A DNA stretch of 20,472 nt, from positions 1 to 20,472 of the forward strand of contig DAIOGN010000049.1 in NCBI GenBank assembly GCA_036745245.1, in the 5' to 3' direction. The notes below the pieces were generated by a model that saw only the letters and a list, made by a program, of their open reading frames with translations, did not search any database and was not told where the DNA came from. Position numbers and translations under genes: made by a program. The DNA comes from DAIOGN01 sp036745245. Lineage in GTDB: Bacteria > Zixibacteria > MSB-5A5 > JAUVRN01. Positions 1 through 7,486 of this stretch are shown in pieces (positions within the stretch are counted from its first letter, which is position 1; every line of letters begins with the position of its first letter).

Positions 1-1
1 G

Positions 2-58
2 GATCGGGACCGGGATCGTGACCGCGACCGGGATCGCGACCGTCACCGTGAACGCGAA
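2..58 (+). repeat. Degenerate 6-bp tandem repeat encoding (Asp-Arg)n
   Basis: A GAY-CGN hexamer is repeated seven times from base 2, then decays through CAC-CGT and GAA-CGC. Synonymous third bases vary between copies (gat/gac, cgg/cgt/cgc). The protein repeat is therefore older than, or selected more strongly than, the DNA repeat. The array starts at the window edge, so its true length is unknown. Confidence 0.7.
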
Positions 59-541
59 CCGATCCGCGCGCAGGAGCGCGAGACGGAGCCGGTGCGCAGC
101 CCCGAACGCGAAACAGCTTCGGCATCGGGCGGCCGCCCAGACCGTGGGCGTCACAGCTCGTCGCGAGAGCGCCGGCCACCGCGGGACTCCGATTCTCGCC
201 GGCGCGGCCGCGGAATGGAACAGGGAATACCCGCCGCGTTGGAGGTGCCGGTGGCGATCGAGGCCACGATGCCCGAGGCGGAGCCGTATGAGTCTGCCGC
301 CATGGTCTCTGTTCCCGAAGAGATGTCGCATGAACCCGATGTGCGGGACGTGCCCGATGTGCCGGAGGTTCCCGAAGCGCCGGATATTTTCGATGCGCCG
401 CGCGCAGAGTTGTTCGTGGTACACGAGGAACTTCCTGCTTCCACCGCCGACATGACTCCGGCACCTGAAGTGGAGGCGCCACCCACTGAGGAACCGGCGC
501 CTTCCTTCGGACGGTCCAAGCGGAGAGTTCCGCGCCGCTGA
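2..541 (+). CDS. C-terminal tail of an unidentified protein with an Asp-Arg repeat (5' partial)
   Basis: The frame is open from base 2 to a TGA at 539-541, giving 179 visible codons, so the N-terminus lies outside the window. The first codons encode seven Asp-Arg pairs, then His-Arg and Glu-Arg. A basic Arg/Ser-rich stretch follows, then an acidic Pro/Glu/Val-rich stretch (roughly codons 75-165), and the protein ends in a basic patch, KRRVPRR. No folded domain is visible. Charged tails of this type are common at the C-terminus of RNA-binding enzymes such as RNase E/G, DEAD-box helicases and RluB-type pseudouridine synthases. That is only a compositional analogy and I do not assign a function. 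The frame is supported by the strong terminator about 30 bases after its stop. A competing frame at 18-455 lacks this logic and is treated as a shadow. Confidence 0.6.
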   Translation, partial: DRDRDRDRDRDRDRHREREPIRAQERETEPVRSPERETASASGGRPDRGRHSSSRERRPPRDSDSRRRGRGMEQGIPAALEVPVAIEATMPEAEPYESAAMVSVPEEMSHEPDVRDVPDVPEVPEAPDIFDAPRAELFVVHEELPASTADMTPAPEVEAPPTEEPAPSFGRSKRRVPRR

Positions 542-570
542 ACTGCGGTTCTTCCGCCTTCACCTAACGC

Positions 571-603
571 AAAGAGCACCCGCACGGGTGCTCTTTCGTT
601 TTA
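571..603. terminator. Bidirectional intrinsic terminator between convergent genes
   Basis: A perfect 12-bp stem has its left arm at 571-582, a CA loop at 583-584 and its right arm at 585-596. It is bordered by CTTTCGTTTT on the plus side. On the minus strand the stem also ends in CTCTTT. It lies 29 bases after the stop of the plus-strand partial gene and 30 bases after the end of the minus-strand receiver gene. It can therefore end transcription from both sides. Confidence 0.85.
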
Positions 604-626
604 GCTCGTCGTTTGAATCGAAGTGA

Positions 627-1010
627 TCAGGCGCGATGCGCCAGGTTTCCCAGCACCGACTTCACCACGGCGGCGAGGTCCTGCGTGTTGAACGGCTTGA
701 TAATGTACTCGTCGGCCTTCAGCTGGAGCGCATCCTTCACCGTGAAGTCGTCGGAGTAGCCGGTCATCATGATCATGCGCATGTCGGGAAAACGCTCTTT
801 GATGGACCGGAGCAGATCGAAGCCATTCATGCCGGGCATCTTGATGTCGGAGATCACCAGGAGGGGCTGCACTTCCTTAATACGTGCCAGGGCCGCCTGA
901 CCGCCGTTGGCGGTTTCCACCTTATAGCCTTCCATCGCGAGCACGTCCTGGAGGAGTTCACGCATCATCTCCTCGTCATCGACGACCAGTATGTCGATCT
1001 TATCAGCCAT
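627..1010 (-). CDS. Stand-alone response regulator receiver (CheY-like)
   Basis: This 127-residue protein is a single receiver domain with no output domain. All conserved positions are visible: the acidic pair D11/D12 (VVDDEE), the phospho-acceptor D55 (VISDIKMPG), T83 (MMTGYS) and K105 (YIIKPF). It should be phosphorylated by a histidine kinase and act through protein contacts, like CheY or a phosphorelay intermediate. No kinase, chemotaxis gene or DNA-binding domain lies nearby in the window, so its partner is unknown. The ATG at 1008-1010 places the first beta strand (KIDILVVDD) directly at the N-terminus, as is usual for the family. No good Shine-Dalgarno sequence precedes it. Transcription runs leftward into the hairpin at 571-596. 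It may be read from the PDZ gene upstream, but a terminator-like hairpin lies between them. Confidence 0.92.
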   Translation of the reverse strand: MADKIDILVVDDEEMMRELLQDVLAMEGYKVETANGGQAALARIKEVQPLLVISDIKMPGMNGFDLLRSIKERFPDMRMIMMTGYSDDFTVKDALQLKADEYIIKPFNTQDLAAVVKSVLGNLAHRA

Positions 1011-1114
1011 GTTTTATTTGCGCCCAGGCTCCTTCCACGCTCTCAACCCTCACCTCTGGTGGGCCTGCGAAAGCGCCTCGCACCCAAGGGCTTCTGTGCG
1101 AAACGTCTACCCCC

Positions 1115-1161
1115 AAAAAGTATCGGCCGGATTGGGGGGAGCTTAACCCCGAACCCGGCCG
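1115..1161 (-). terminator. Possible intrinsic terminator of the PDZ gene
   Basis: An imperfect GC-rich inverted repeat (CGGCCGG at 1124-1130 with CCGGCCG at 1155-1161, extended inward by TT and GGGG pairs around mismatches) lies 27 bases past the stop of the minus-strand PDZ gene. Read on the minus strand it is followed by five T residues (complement of 1115-1119). The rest of the 1011-1187 gap shows nothing else I can support. Confidence 0.45.
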
Positions 1162-1187
1162 ACCGGAGGCTGTTGAACTACAGCGGG

Positions 1188-2150
1188 TTACTTTGAATCG
1201 TCGCGAAGGTCGGACAACTCCCTGCGGAGATCTTCCATCTCCTTGCGAAGCTGGTCCATCTCCTCCTGGAGAGCCTGTTCGTCGAACCCGACATCGGGAA
1301 TGTTGAACATGGGTGCAGACTGGCCGTGGAAGCGCGACATGCTCGTGCGCCTCGGCCTGGTGAGTTCGGCTGTCATCACCTGTTCCTTGCCGTCTCTGTT
1401 CACCGTAATCTCCACCTGTCCCGTGTCCACGCGGCCCAGTTCATCACGCACGTCTCTCGAGGTCTCCGTGCGCTTGCCGCCCACAGCCACGATGATGTCG
1501 CCGGCCTGGATGCCCGCGGTTTCGGCGGCACTCCCCTCCACCACTTCCGAAACGAGTACGCCCGACTCCACGCCGAAGTGGCCGCTCAACTGCTCGGAGA
1601 GATCCACGAGTTGCACGCCCAGCCGGGGCGTGTCGCCCATGAGGAAGGCAAAGCCGCGCGGAGCCTCGTCGTTCCAGCTAAACACCTCTGGCTCGCCTGA
1701 GTTGTGCCGGCTCGAATGCCTGCGGCCCTGGCCTCGCGAACCATACACCTTGGACTTTTTCTGCTCGGTGAGCTTGGCCTCCACGGTCTGCCGGCCGCCG
1801 TCGCGATAGAATTCGATCATGGCCACGTGCCCCGGATCGGCCTCGCGCACGGCATCCGTGAGGTCTGAGGAGTTGCGCACGCGCAGCTGATCGAACTTCA
1901 CGATCACGTCGCCTTCCTGGAGCCCGGCAAGGTCCGCCGGAGAGTCGTCCGCGACACCATTCACGATGGCCCCCTCGGTCACGCCACGAGGGAGACTCTC
2001 GCTCAGTTCTTCGGTCACGTCCTGGATGGTTACGCCCAGCCAGCCCACGGTCTTCTCTGAGCGCTTCTGAGCCCAGGCAGAAGTGGCCATCAGGCCGACC
2101 ACTGCGCAGGTCAGCACCAGGGCGGAAAGCCACTTTGAGTACACCCGCAT
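1188..2150 (-). CDS. Secreted double-PDZ domain protein without a protease domain
   Basis: This 320-residue protein has a Sec-type signal peptide (residues 1-27, ending SAWA before QKR). PDZ1 covers about 35-128, with the loop GWLGV and core SPADLAGLQEGDVIV. A basic Ser/Arg-rich linker covers 129-172. PDZ2 covers about 173-263, with RLGVQL and AAETAGIQAGDIIV. A heptad-like charged helix at about 289-317 probably forms a coiled coil. The arrangement resembles the PDZ half of DegP/HtrA, but no trypsin-like domain or catalytic triad is present. It is therefore more likely a periplasmic adaptor or client-binding protein than an enzyme. The start at 2150 is chosen because AGGAGG (complement of 2160-2165) sits nine bases before it and the signal peptide begins there. 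A start ten codons upstream lacks both. Confidence 0.85.
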   Translation of the reverse strand: MRVYSKWLSALVLTCAVVGLMATSAWAQKRSEKTVGWLGVTIQDVTEELSESLPRGVTEGAIVNGVADDSPADLAGLQEGDVIVKFDQLRVRNSSDLTDAVREADPGHVAMIEFYRDGGRQTVEAKLTEQKKSKVYGSRGQGRRHSSRHNSGEPEVFSWNDEAPRGFAFLMGDTPRLGVQLVDLSEQLSGHFGVESGVLVSEVVEGSAAETAGIQAGDIIVAVGGKRTETSRDVRDELGRVDTGQVEITVNRDGKEQVMTAELTRPRRTSMSRFHGQSAPMFNIPDVGFDEQALQEEMDQLRKEMEDLRRELSDLRDDSK

Positions 2151-2159
2151 AGATCCATA

Positions 2160-2165
2160 CCTCCT
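2160..2165 (-). promoter_or_regulatory. Shine-Dalgarno AGGAGG deciding the PDZ gene start
   Basis: The minus strand reads AGGAGG, then nine bases, then ATGCGG. An ATG only one base after the motif is out of frame. An in-frame ATG ten codons upstream lies before the motif. The site therefore selects position 2150 as the start. Confidence 0.8.
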
Positions 2166-2415
2166 GTAGTGACGGGTCAAACGCGCCAGGCGTGCCTTTG
2201 CCCACGGCTGGGCTCGCGCTGGCTGCCCTCTCTTCTACGGACGTTTTCGGTGGGCGTTCCAGCTATTGTGTCGGGCCGGGCTCGGGCCACGGGCGGGGGG
2301 GGATGGGACCTCTGCTCATCCCCTGAGCAGTTCCGGGGCCAGGTGGTGCTGATGAAGAGGTGGAGGTGGGTGCGGACGGCCGGCTTCCACCGGCAGCAGG
2401 CCCGCCGGAGCCGGG

Positions 2416-3021
2416 CTATTTCTTGGGCCGCTGCTCTTCGTAGTCCTTGAGCGTGTTGATCGACTGCACGACTTCGGGGTGTTTCACCTCGAAGGCGAAG
2501 AGGTCGTCCTTGTGAAACCCGATGAGGTTCTCCACTCCGTGATCGCCCTGCAGCGCGAACATCTCGCTTCGGTACTTGGCGGAGAAAATCACGGGGTACC
2601 CCAGCGCTCCTTCGAAGAGGGGAGCGCAGATCCCCTTGCCCGACTTGCGGAAGTTGGCCTGCACGAGTTGATGGACCTTGGCGCTGATCCCGGGCTGGTC
2701 GGCCTGAACCAGGGCGAACGCCGTGGCATCGGAGTCGATGAACGCGACGCCCGCCTTGATCGAGGTGCACATCCCGGCGCGATAGTTGAGATTGCGCGCC
2801 ACCTTCACGGCCCGTCCCGCAAGCAACGGTTCCAGCGCGTCGTTTGGATCGCCGAGGACCACCACCACTCCGTCGTACCCTGCGTCCATGACCTGCTGAG
2901 TGGTTTCCTCGAGAATGGTGTGCTCGCCCCACGGCAGGGAGAGTTTCGGCTTTCCCATGCGGCTCGAAATCCCTGCGGCGAGAATCGTGGACCAGATGCG
3001 GTGCGCACCCTGCTCTGACAT
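2416..3021 (-). CDS. MocA/MobA-like nucleotidyltransferase (molybdenum cofactor type)
   Basis: This 201-residue protein opens with the nucleotide-binding signature of the NTP_transf_3 family: TILAAGISSRMGKPKLSLPW at about residues 11-30. The pattern is LAAGxSxRMGxxK, with the Lys expected to contact the NTP phosphates. A GDPND stretch and an ALVQADQPG motif follow, the latter corresponding to the metal-binding acidic/DQP motif of the COG2068 (MocA/XdhA-accessory) branch. Known members transfer CMP or GMP to molybdopterin, and others of the fold activate sugars, so the substrate is not fixed by sequence. No molybdoenzyme or other cofactor gene is in the window. The start at 3021 is preceded by GGAGGG (complement of 3027-3032) with five-base spacing. 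A longer frame to 3126 adds a low-complexity extension that does not fit the family. Confidence 0.75.
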   Translation of the reverse strand: MSEQGAHRIWSTILAAGISSRMGKPKLSLPWGEHTILEETTQQVMDAGYDGVVVVLGDPNDALEPLLAGRAVKVARNLNYRAGMCTSIKAGVAFIDSDATAFALVQADQPGISAKVHQLVQANFRKSGKGICAPLFEGALGYPVIFSAKYRSEMFALQGDHGVENLIGFHKDDLFAFEVKHPEVVQSINTLKDYEEQRPKK

Positions 3022-3284
3022 GTGTTCCCTCCGGACCCGAATGGTCCAGAATTGGTTTGCTGGTTCCTGTCTCACCGAAGCGGTCCAGTGACAGCAGGAT
3101 ACGGTTGCTGCCGGCGCGACGCACAACGCGAGGCGGCCAGGCTGGAACTGAGAGGGGGAACCGAAGGGAGTATCGAACGCCGTCGTGTGCAGGTCAACAG
3201 GCGGCGCGACCGTGCTGGAAGCGGTGTTTCACGGATCCGGGCGGCGCGAATCCGGGACGGCAACGCTCACGCTTGCCCGACGCC

Positions 3285-6200
3285 ATGCGAATCAGCTTCT
3301 ACCTCCTCATGCGCACAGTTCGAATCTCCCTCTGCCTGGCGGTGCTTTCGGCCGGAGTGGTCGAGTCCGCGGAGCAGGCACTTTACCTGCGACAGCCCAC
3401 CCTGTCTCCCGACCGTTCCGAGATCGCCTTTTCGTACCGAGGCGACATCTGGAAAGTGCCCGCCGCAGGCGGCCGCGCAGTAAGACTTACGGTGCATCCG
3501 GCGCGTGATCAGAGGCCCGTGTGGTCGCCGGATGGCAGTCGCATTGCGTTTGCGTCCGACCGCGAAGGACAGCACGACATCTACACCATGCCGGCCTCAG
3601 GCGGATCGCCGAGCCGACTCACGTTCAATACTCAGGGTGACTTTCCCTGCGACTGGTCTCCCGACGGCCTGTGGATCCTGGCCGAAACCGATCGCGTGAA
3701 CCGGCCCGACCTGGAGGAAATCCCGGTGGCTGGCGGCGTGCCACGTCCGGTCACGGGCGTGCCCGAGGAAGCCGAATACTTCGCGCGCTACAACGCCGAC
3801 GGTTCGCGCATCGTGTACTGCGACGGCGCCGGGTACGTTCGCTGGTGGTGGGAGGGATTGAAGAGCGGCGCCGCCGGACAGGTGTGGATGCTGGATCATC
3901 CGAGCTGGCCGCCCTCTTCGAGGCGCGTGACGCCCGAAGGGACACAGTTCCTCTGGCCGGCATTCGCGGGCGCCGATGTGGTGGCCACCTCCAACGCCAC
4001 CGGAGTGGCGAACCTGGTTCGCTTTCGCGACGGCGCAGGGGAGCCTGAAGCGATTACAGAGTTCATGGGCCCCGGCGTGGGCTGGGTGTCTGTGTCGAGG
4101 GATGGCTCGCGCGCGGTGTTCGAGCGCAACTTCCGGCTCTGGCAAGTTGATCTGTCCACCGATTCGGTGTGGGAAGTGGTGGTGGAGGCACCCTCTGACG
4201 ACGTTGAGTTGCCGCGCGTGGAGGAGTCGATCGATGGGAAGATCGAGGATTTCGTGCTGTCGAAAGACGGGCGCAAGCTCGCGTTCGTGGCTCGCGGCGA
4301 AGTGTACCACATGGCCACCGAGAAACCCAAGCGTGCCGTGCGGCTCACGCGCACCGATGCGCGGGAGCGGTTCCCGCAGTTCTCGCGCGACGGGAATCGG
4401 GTGATCTACGTTTCGGATCGCACGGGACGGCAGAACCTGTACTCTGTGGACACGCGCTCGGGGGCCGAAAAGACGCTCACGGAGTTTGGCGATCTGGATG
4501 CCGCCAAGCCGCAGGTGTCGCCTGCGGACGGGCGAATCGTCTTCTATCTTGGGAGTGACCGCATCGTCGCCATGGACGACGAAGGCGGCCAAATCGATAC
4601 GCTGCTTTTGGGGCAGTACGTGGACCTTCCCATCGAGTCCACACAGGGGTTTCGCATCTCGCCCGACGGAAAGTACCTGGCCTTCACGGCCTTTGGCCCC
4701 GACTACAACACGGACGTGTGGGTGCATGCACTCGACGGCAGCCGCACGGTGAACATGACGCGCAGATCGCGCGACAATCACGACGCGCGGTGGTCGCCCG
4801 ACGGGCTGTACCTCACATTCCAGTACAGTTTCAACGAGGAGGAGCAGGTGCATGCGCTTCGCCTTCTGCCGGAACCTCCGGAGTTCGCCGAAACGCAGCT
4901 CGACAGCCTCTACCAGCCGGACGAGAAAAAGAAAAAAGACACAACGAAGACCGATTCGCTCCCGGACGTGAAAATCGACTTCGATGCGCCGCACACGCGG
5001 TGGCAGCGGATTTACCCGCTGGCCGCGGAGCAGGCGGAGCTTTCGGCCACGCCCGACGGTAAGTACTGGCTCATGGTCATCGATCTTCCTGCCGGCGCCA
5101 ATATCTGGCGCGTCGCCATCGACCCCGACTCGGAAGACAAACCGCTTCAGCTCACCACGGGCAGCGCGGGGAAAAGCGAAGTGCAGGTGGATGGTAAGAG
5201 CAAGTGGGTGTACTACCTGCAGGACGGCAAAATCGGGCGCGTGGGGATCGATGGCAAAGACCAGGAGCTGCTCAGTTTCACCGCCGACTACGACTACCAT
5301 CCGGCCGCACGGCGGAAGCAAAAGCTGGCCGAGTGCTGGCGCATGCTGCGCACCTATTACTACGACCCGGACATGCACGGAGCTGCGTGGGACAGCTTAC
5401 ATGGCGCGTTTGAAGCCATTCTGCCGCACGTGGCACTGGATGACGAATGGAACGAACTCGGTCGGATGTTTCTCGGGCATCTCAACTCTTCGCATCTCGA
5501 TGTGCACGGCGGTCGGCCGGGCCTCGGCACCGCACGGCAGTCGGGCTACCTGGGGCTTGAATTAGAAGCCGGGATGCTGCGTGAGGGCCGGTATGTGGTG
5601 AAGCGCGTGCTCCGCGGCGGGCCGGTGGATCTGGCGAGCGACCAGATCAGGGCAGGGGCCGTGCTGCACACTGTGAATGGTGTGGAACTCTCGGCGGAAA
5701 CTTCGCTCGATGCGCAGCTTCCGGGCACGATCGGGCGACGGCTGCGCCTCGGCTTCAAGGATACGGGAGAAGGCGATCTCACGCTGGATGTGAAGCCCAT
5801 CACCGCGGGTGCGGAGGGGGACCTGCTCTATGAAGAATGGGTTCAATGGCGCCGGCACCTGGTGGATTCGCTTTCGAGTGGGCGCCTCGGATATCTGCAC
5901 ATTCGCAGCATGAACCAGACGGGTCTCGACCGATTTCGGCGCGAGCTCACCGACCAGTCGGCCGACTACGAGGCGCTGGTGGTGGACGTGCGCTTCAACG
6001 GCGGCGGCTGGATTTCCGTGCACCTGCTGGCCATGCTCGAGCGCGAGCCGTTCTTGCTGCGCAATTTCCGTGGAGTACGGCCGCTGTCTGAGAGCAAGCT
6101 GCGTTCGTATGCGCTCGAGAAGCCGGCCATCATGCTCATGAATCAGTTTTCCAATTCCAACGCCGAGATTTTCGCAGAGGGCTGGCGGCGACTGGGCCTG

Positions 6201-6440
6201 GGAAAAATCGTGGGCTATCCCACCGGCGCAGCCGTGATCGGCACGGGCGAGTACGAGCTGATCGACGGTTCCTTCTGTCGGCGGCCCTCCACGGGCGCCT
6301 ACACGCTGGACATGGAGAATCTCGAAGGCAACCCGCGGCAGCCCGACATCAAGGTATTCAACACGCAGGCCGACTGGCTCTCGGGCCGCGATCCGCAACT
6401 CGAGACCGCAGTCACCGAACTGCTCACGGAGTTGCGGTAG
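3285..6440 (+). CDS. Secreted tricorn-type serine protease (S41 family)
   Basis: This 1051-residue protein has the full tricorn order. The signal peptide ends near VVESA. PD40/beta-propeller repeats follow over about 30-650, with many SPDG motifs and a Lys-rich insert at about 547-556. The tricorn C1 helical domain covers about 672-750, a PDZ domain about 754-850, and the S41 catalytic core about 865-1051. By analogy with the Thermoplasma tetrad Ser745/His746/Ser965/Glu1023, the matching residues here are S736-H737 (NSSHLDVH), S958 (SNSNAEIF) and E1011 (DMENLEG). The enzyme is therefore probably active as an oligopeptide-degrading protease, here exported rather than cytosolic. Residue 959 is Asn where archaeal tricorn has Asp after the nucleophile. 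An in-frame ATG at 3309 gives an equally good signal peptide, and neither start has a Shine-Dalgarno sequence. The upstream open frame to 3057 has no domain content. The gene diverges from the nucleotidyltransferase gene. Confidence 0.9.
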   Translation: MRISFYLLMRTVRISLCLAVLSAGVVESAEQALYLRQPTLSPDRSEIAFSYRGDIWKVPAAGGRAVRLTVHPARDQRPVWSPDGSRIAFASDREGQHDIYTMPASGGSPSRLTFNTQGDFPCDWSPDGLWILAETDRVNRPDLEEIPVAGGVPRPVTGVPEEAEYFARYNADGSRIVYCDGAGYVRWWWEGLKSGAAGQVWMLDHPSWPPSSRRVTPEGTQFLWPAFAGADVVATSNATGVANLVRFRDGAGEPEAITEFMGPGVGWVSVSRDGSRAVFERNFRLWQVDLSTDSVWEVVVEAPSDDVELPRVEESIDGKIEDFVLSKDGRKLAFVARGEVYHMATEKPKRAVRLTRTDARERFPQFSRDGNRVIYVSDRTGRQNLYSVDTRSGAEKTLTEFGDLDAAKPQVSPADGRIVFYLGSDRIVAMDDEGGQIDTLLLGQYVDLPIESTQGFRISPDGKYLAFTAFGPDYNTDVWVHALDGSRTVNMTRRSRDNHDARWSPDGLYLTFQYSFNEEEQVHALRLLPEPPEFAETQLDSLYQPDEKKKKDTTKTDSLPDVKIDFDAPHTRWQRIYPLAAEQAELSATPDGKYWLMVIDLPAGANIWRVAIDPDSEDKPLQLTTGSAGKSEVQVDGKSKWVYYLQDGKIGRVGIDGKDQELLSFTADYDYHPAARRKQKLAECWRMLRTYYYDPDMHGAAWDSLHGAFEAILPHVALDDEWNELGRMFLGHLNSSHLDVHGGRPGLGTARQSGYLGLELEAGMLREGRYVVKRVLRGGPVDLASDQIRAGAVLHTVNGVELSAETSLDAQLPGTIGRRLRLGFKDTGEGDLTLDVKPITAGAEGDLLYEEWVQWRRHLVDSLSSGRLGYLHIRSMNQTGLDRFRRELTDQSADYEALVVDVRFNGGGWISVHLLAMLEREPFLLRNFRGVRPLSESKLRSYALEKPAIMLMNQFSNSNAEIFAEGWRRLGLGKIVGYPTGAAVIGTGEYELIDGSFCRRPSTGAYTLDMENLEGNPRQPDIKVFNTQADWLSGRDPQLETAVTELLTELR

Positions 6441-6448
6441 GAACAGAG

Positions 6449-6540
6449 GGGAAAAAGGGGCCAGCACACTTTTTCTTGCAGGTAGACCATTAAGGTCATA
6501 GAAGGCTCCTGCGGAAAAAGTGTGCTGGCCCCTTTTTCCC
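6449..6540. repeat. REP/MITE-like inverted repeat, 27-bp perfect arms
   Basis: The left arm at 6449-6475 and the right arm at 6514-6540 are perfect 27-base reverse complements containing GGGGCCAGCACAC / GTGTGCTGGCCCC flanked by A and T runs. The 38-base centre can extend the stem through GCAGG (6478-6482) with CCTGC (6508-6512). It also holds a small GACC-ATTAA-GGTC hairpin. The element starts eight bases after the tricorn stop and ends 16 bases before the transporter ATG. Its layout resembles REP elements mobilised by RAYT (TnpA_REP) transposases. No such transposase is in the window. It could also work as a transcription terminator. Confidence 0.85.
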
Positions 6541-6556
6541 GGCCGCCTCAATCCCC

Positions 6557-7480
6557 ATGCCTTACGCCGGTGAAGCTGCCGCCCTTTCCACGGCCATTCT
6601 GTGGGCGTTCACGTCGATGTGCTTCAGCGAAGCCGCCCACAGAGTCGGCGGCTTTCACGTCAACAAGCTCCGGCTGCTGTTCGCTCTCTGCATCTACGCC
6701 CTGGTGCTGTTCATCACCACCGGCGTACCGATTCCGCTTGGCCTGAGCCAGGAGGCCGTGTTCTGGCTGTGCCTCTCTTCGCTCATCGGAATCGTGATCG
6801 GCGACACCTTCATCTTCATTGCATTCACCTCGATCGGGCCCCGCCTGACCACACTCATCTATGCAAGTTCTCCTATCATCGCGACGTTCGTGGCCTGGAT
6901 CTTCATGGATGAAAAGCTGGGCGCCATGGACATGCTGGGCATCGCGCTTACGCTTGGAGGGATCTGTTGGGTGGTGGCCGAACGCCGACCCACCAACGGA
7001 TCCACCGACCAGCCTCAACCGCACCACGGCCCGCACTTCCGGCGAGGCGTGATGTGTGCTCTCGGAGGTTCCCTGGGGCAGGCCGTGGGGCTGGTCACGT
7101 CAAAGCAGGCCCTGGTGAACACCGGCCAGGCCTTCAGCCCGCTGGAAGGGGCCTACGTGCGCATTCTTTTCGGGTTCGCATGCATGCTCGTGATCGGCGT
7201 GGTGCGAGGGCAGATCCCCGCTACCATTCGCGCCACCCGCCACCGCGAAGCCATGCTCTTCACGCTCGGAGGCACGATCGTGGGGCCGTTTCTCGGAATC
7301 TGGATGTCGCTTGTGGCGGTGAGTCTCATCGAAGCCGGCGTGGCGGCCACGCTCAACTCCATGGTGCCGGTGTTCGTGATCCCTCTTGTGATCTTTTTCA
7401 AGAAAGAACACGTCTCAAAGCGCGCGATCTTTGGATCGATACTCGCGGTGGGAGGCGTGGCACTGTTGTTTCTGAACTAG
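6557..7480 (+). CDS. EamA/DMT-family membrane transporter
   Basis: This 307-residue protein is highly hydrophobic, with about ten predicted membrane helices in two five-helix EamA halves (about residues 5-140 and 160-306). They are separated by a hydrophilic His/Pro-rich loop (RRPTNGSTDQPQPHHGPH). Each half shows the family pattern, for example SSLIGIVIGDTFIFIAFTSI and ASSPIIATFVAWIFMDEKL in the first, and the closing helix IFGSILAVGGVALLFLN in the second. Members of the drug/metabolite transporter superfamily export amino acids, nucleosides or other small metabolites. The substrate cannot be read from this sequence. The start at 6557 lies only 16 bases after a large inverted repeat and has no clear Shine-Dalgarno sequence. 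The gene ends six bases before the stop of murA on the other strand, so the two converge tail to tail. Confidence 0.88.
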   Translation: MPYAGEAAALSTAILWAFTSMCFSEAAHRVGGFHVNKLRLLFALCIYALVLFITTGVPIPLGLSQEAVFWLCLSSLIGIVIGDTFIFIAFTSIGPRLTTLIYASSPIIATFVAWIFMDEKLGAMDMLGIALTLGGICWVVAERRPTNGSTDQPQPHHGPHFRRGVMCALGGSLGQAVGLVTSKQALVNTGQAFSPLEGAYVRILFGFACMLVIGVVRGQIPATIRATRHREAMLFTLGGTIVGPFLGIWMSLVAVSLIEAGVAATLNSMVPVFVIPLVIFFKKEHVSKRAIFGSILAVGGVALLFLN

Positions 7481-7486
7481 CGACCG

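Noticed and set aside
2380..2414. A GC-rich hairpin (CCGGCTTCC with GGAGCCGG) as terminator of the nucleotidyltransferase gene
   Set aside because: The stem has a bulge and no T tract follows on the minus strand, so it is not convincing as an intrinsic terminator.
3597..5378. A 593-codon open frame on the minus strand inside the tricorn gene
   Set aside because: It lies fully antisense to a gene with clear domains, and its translation is rich in Arg, His, Val and Pro without any motif, as expected from a GC-rich shadow frame.
5562..6551. A 329-codon minus-strand frame crossing the end of the tricorn gene and the inverted repeat
   Set aside because: It is antisense to the protease catalytic domain and its start lies beyond the repeat element. 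No family features are present.
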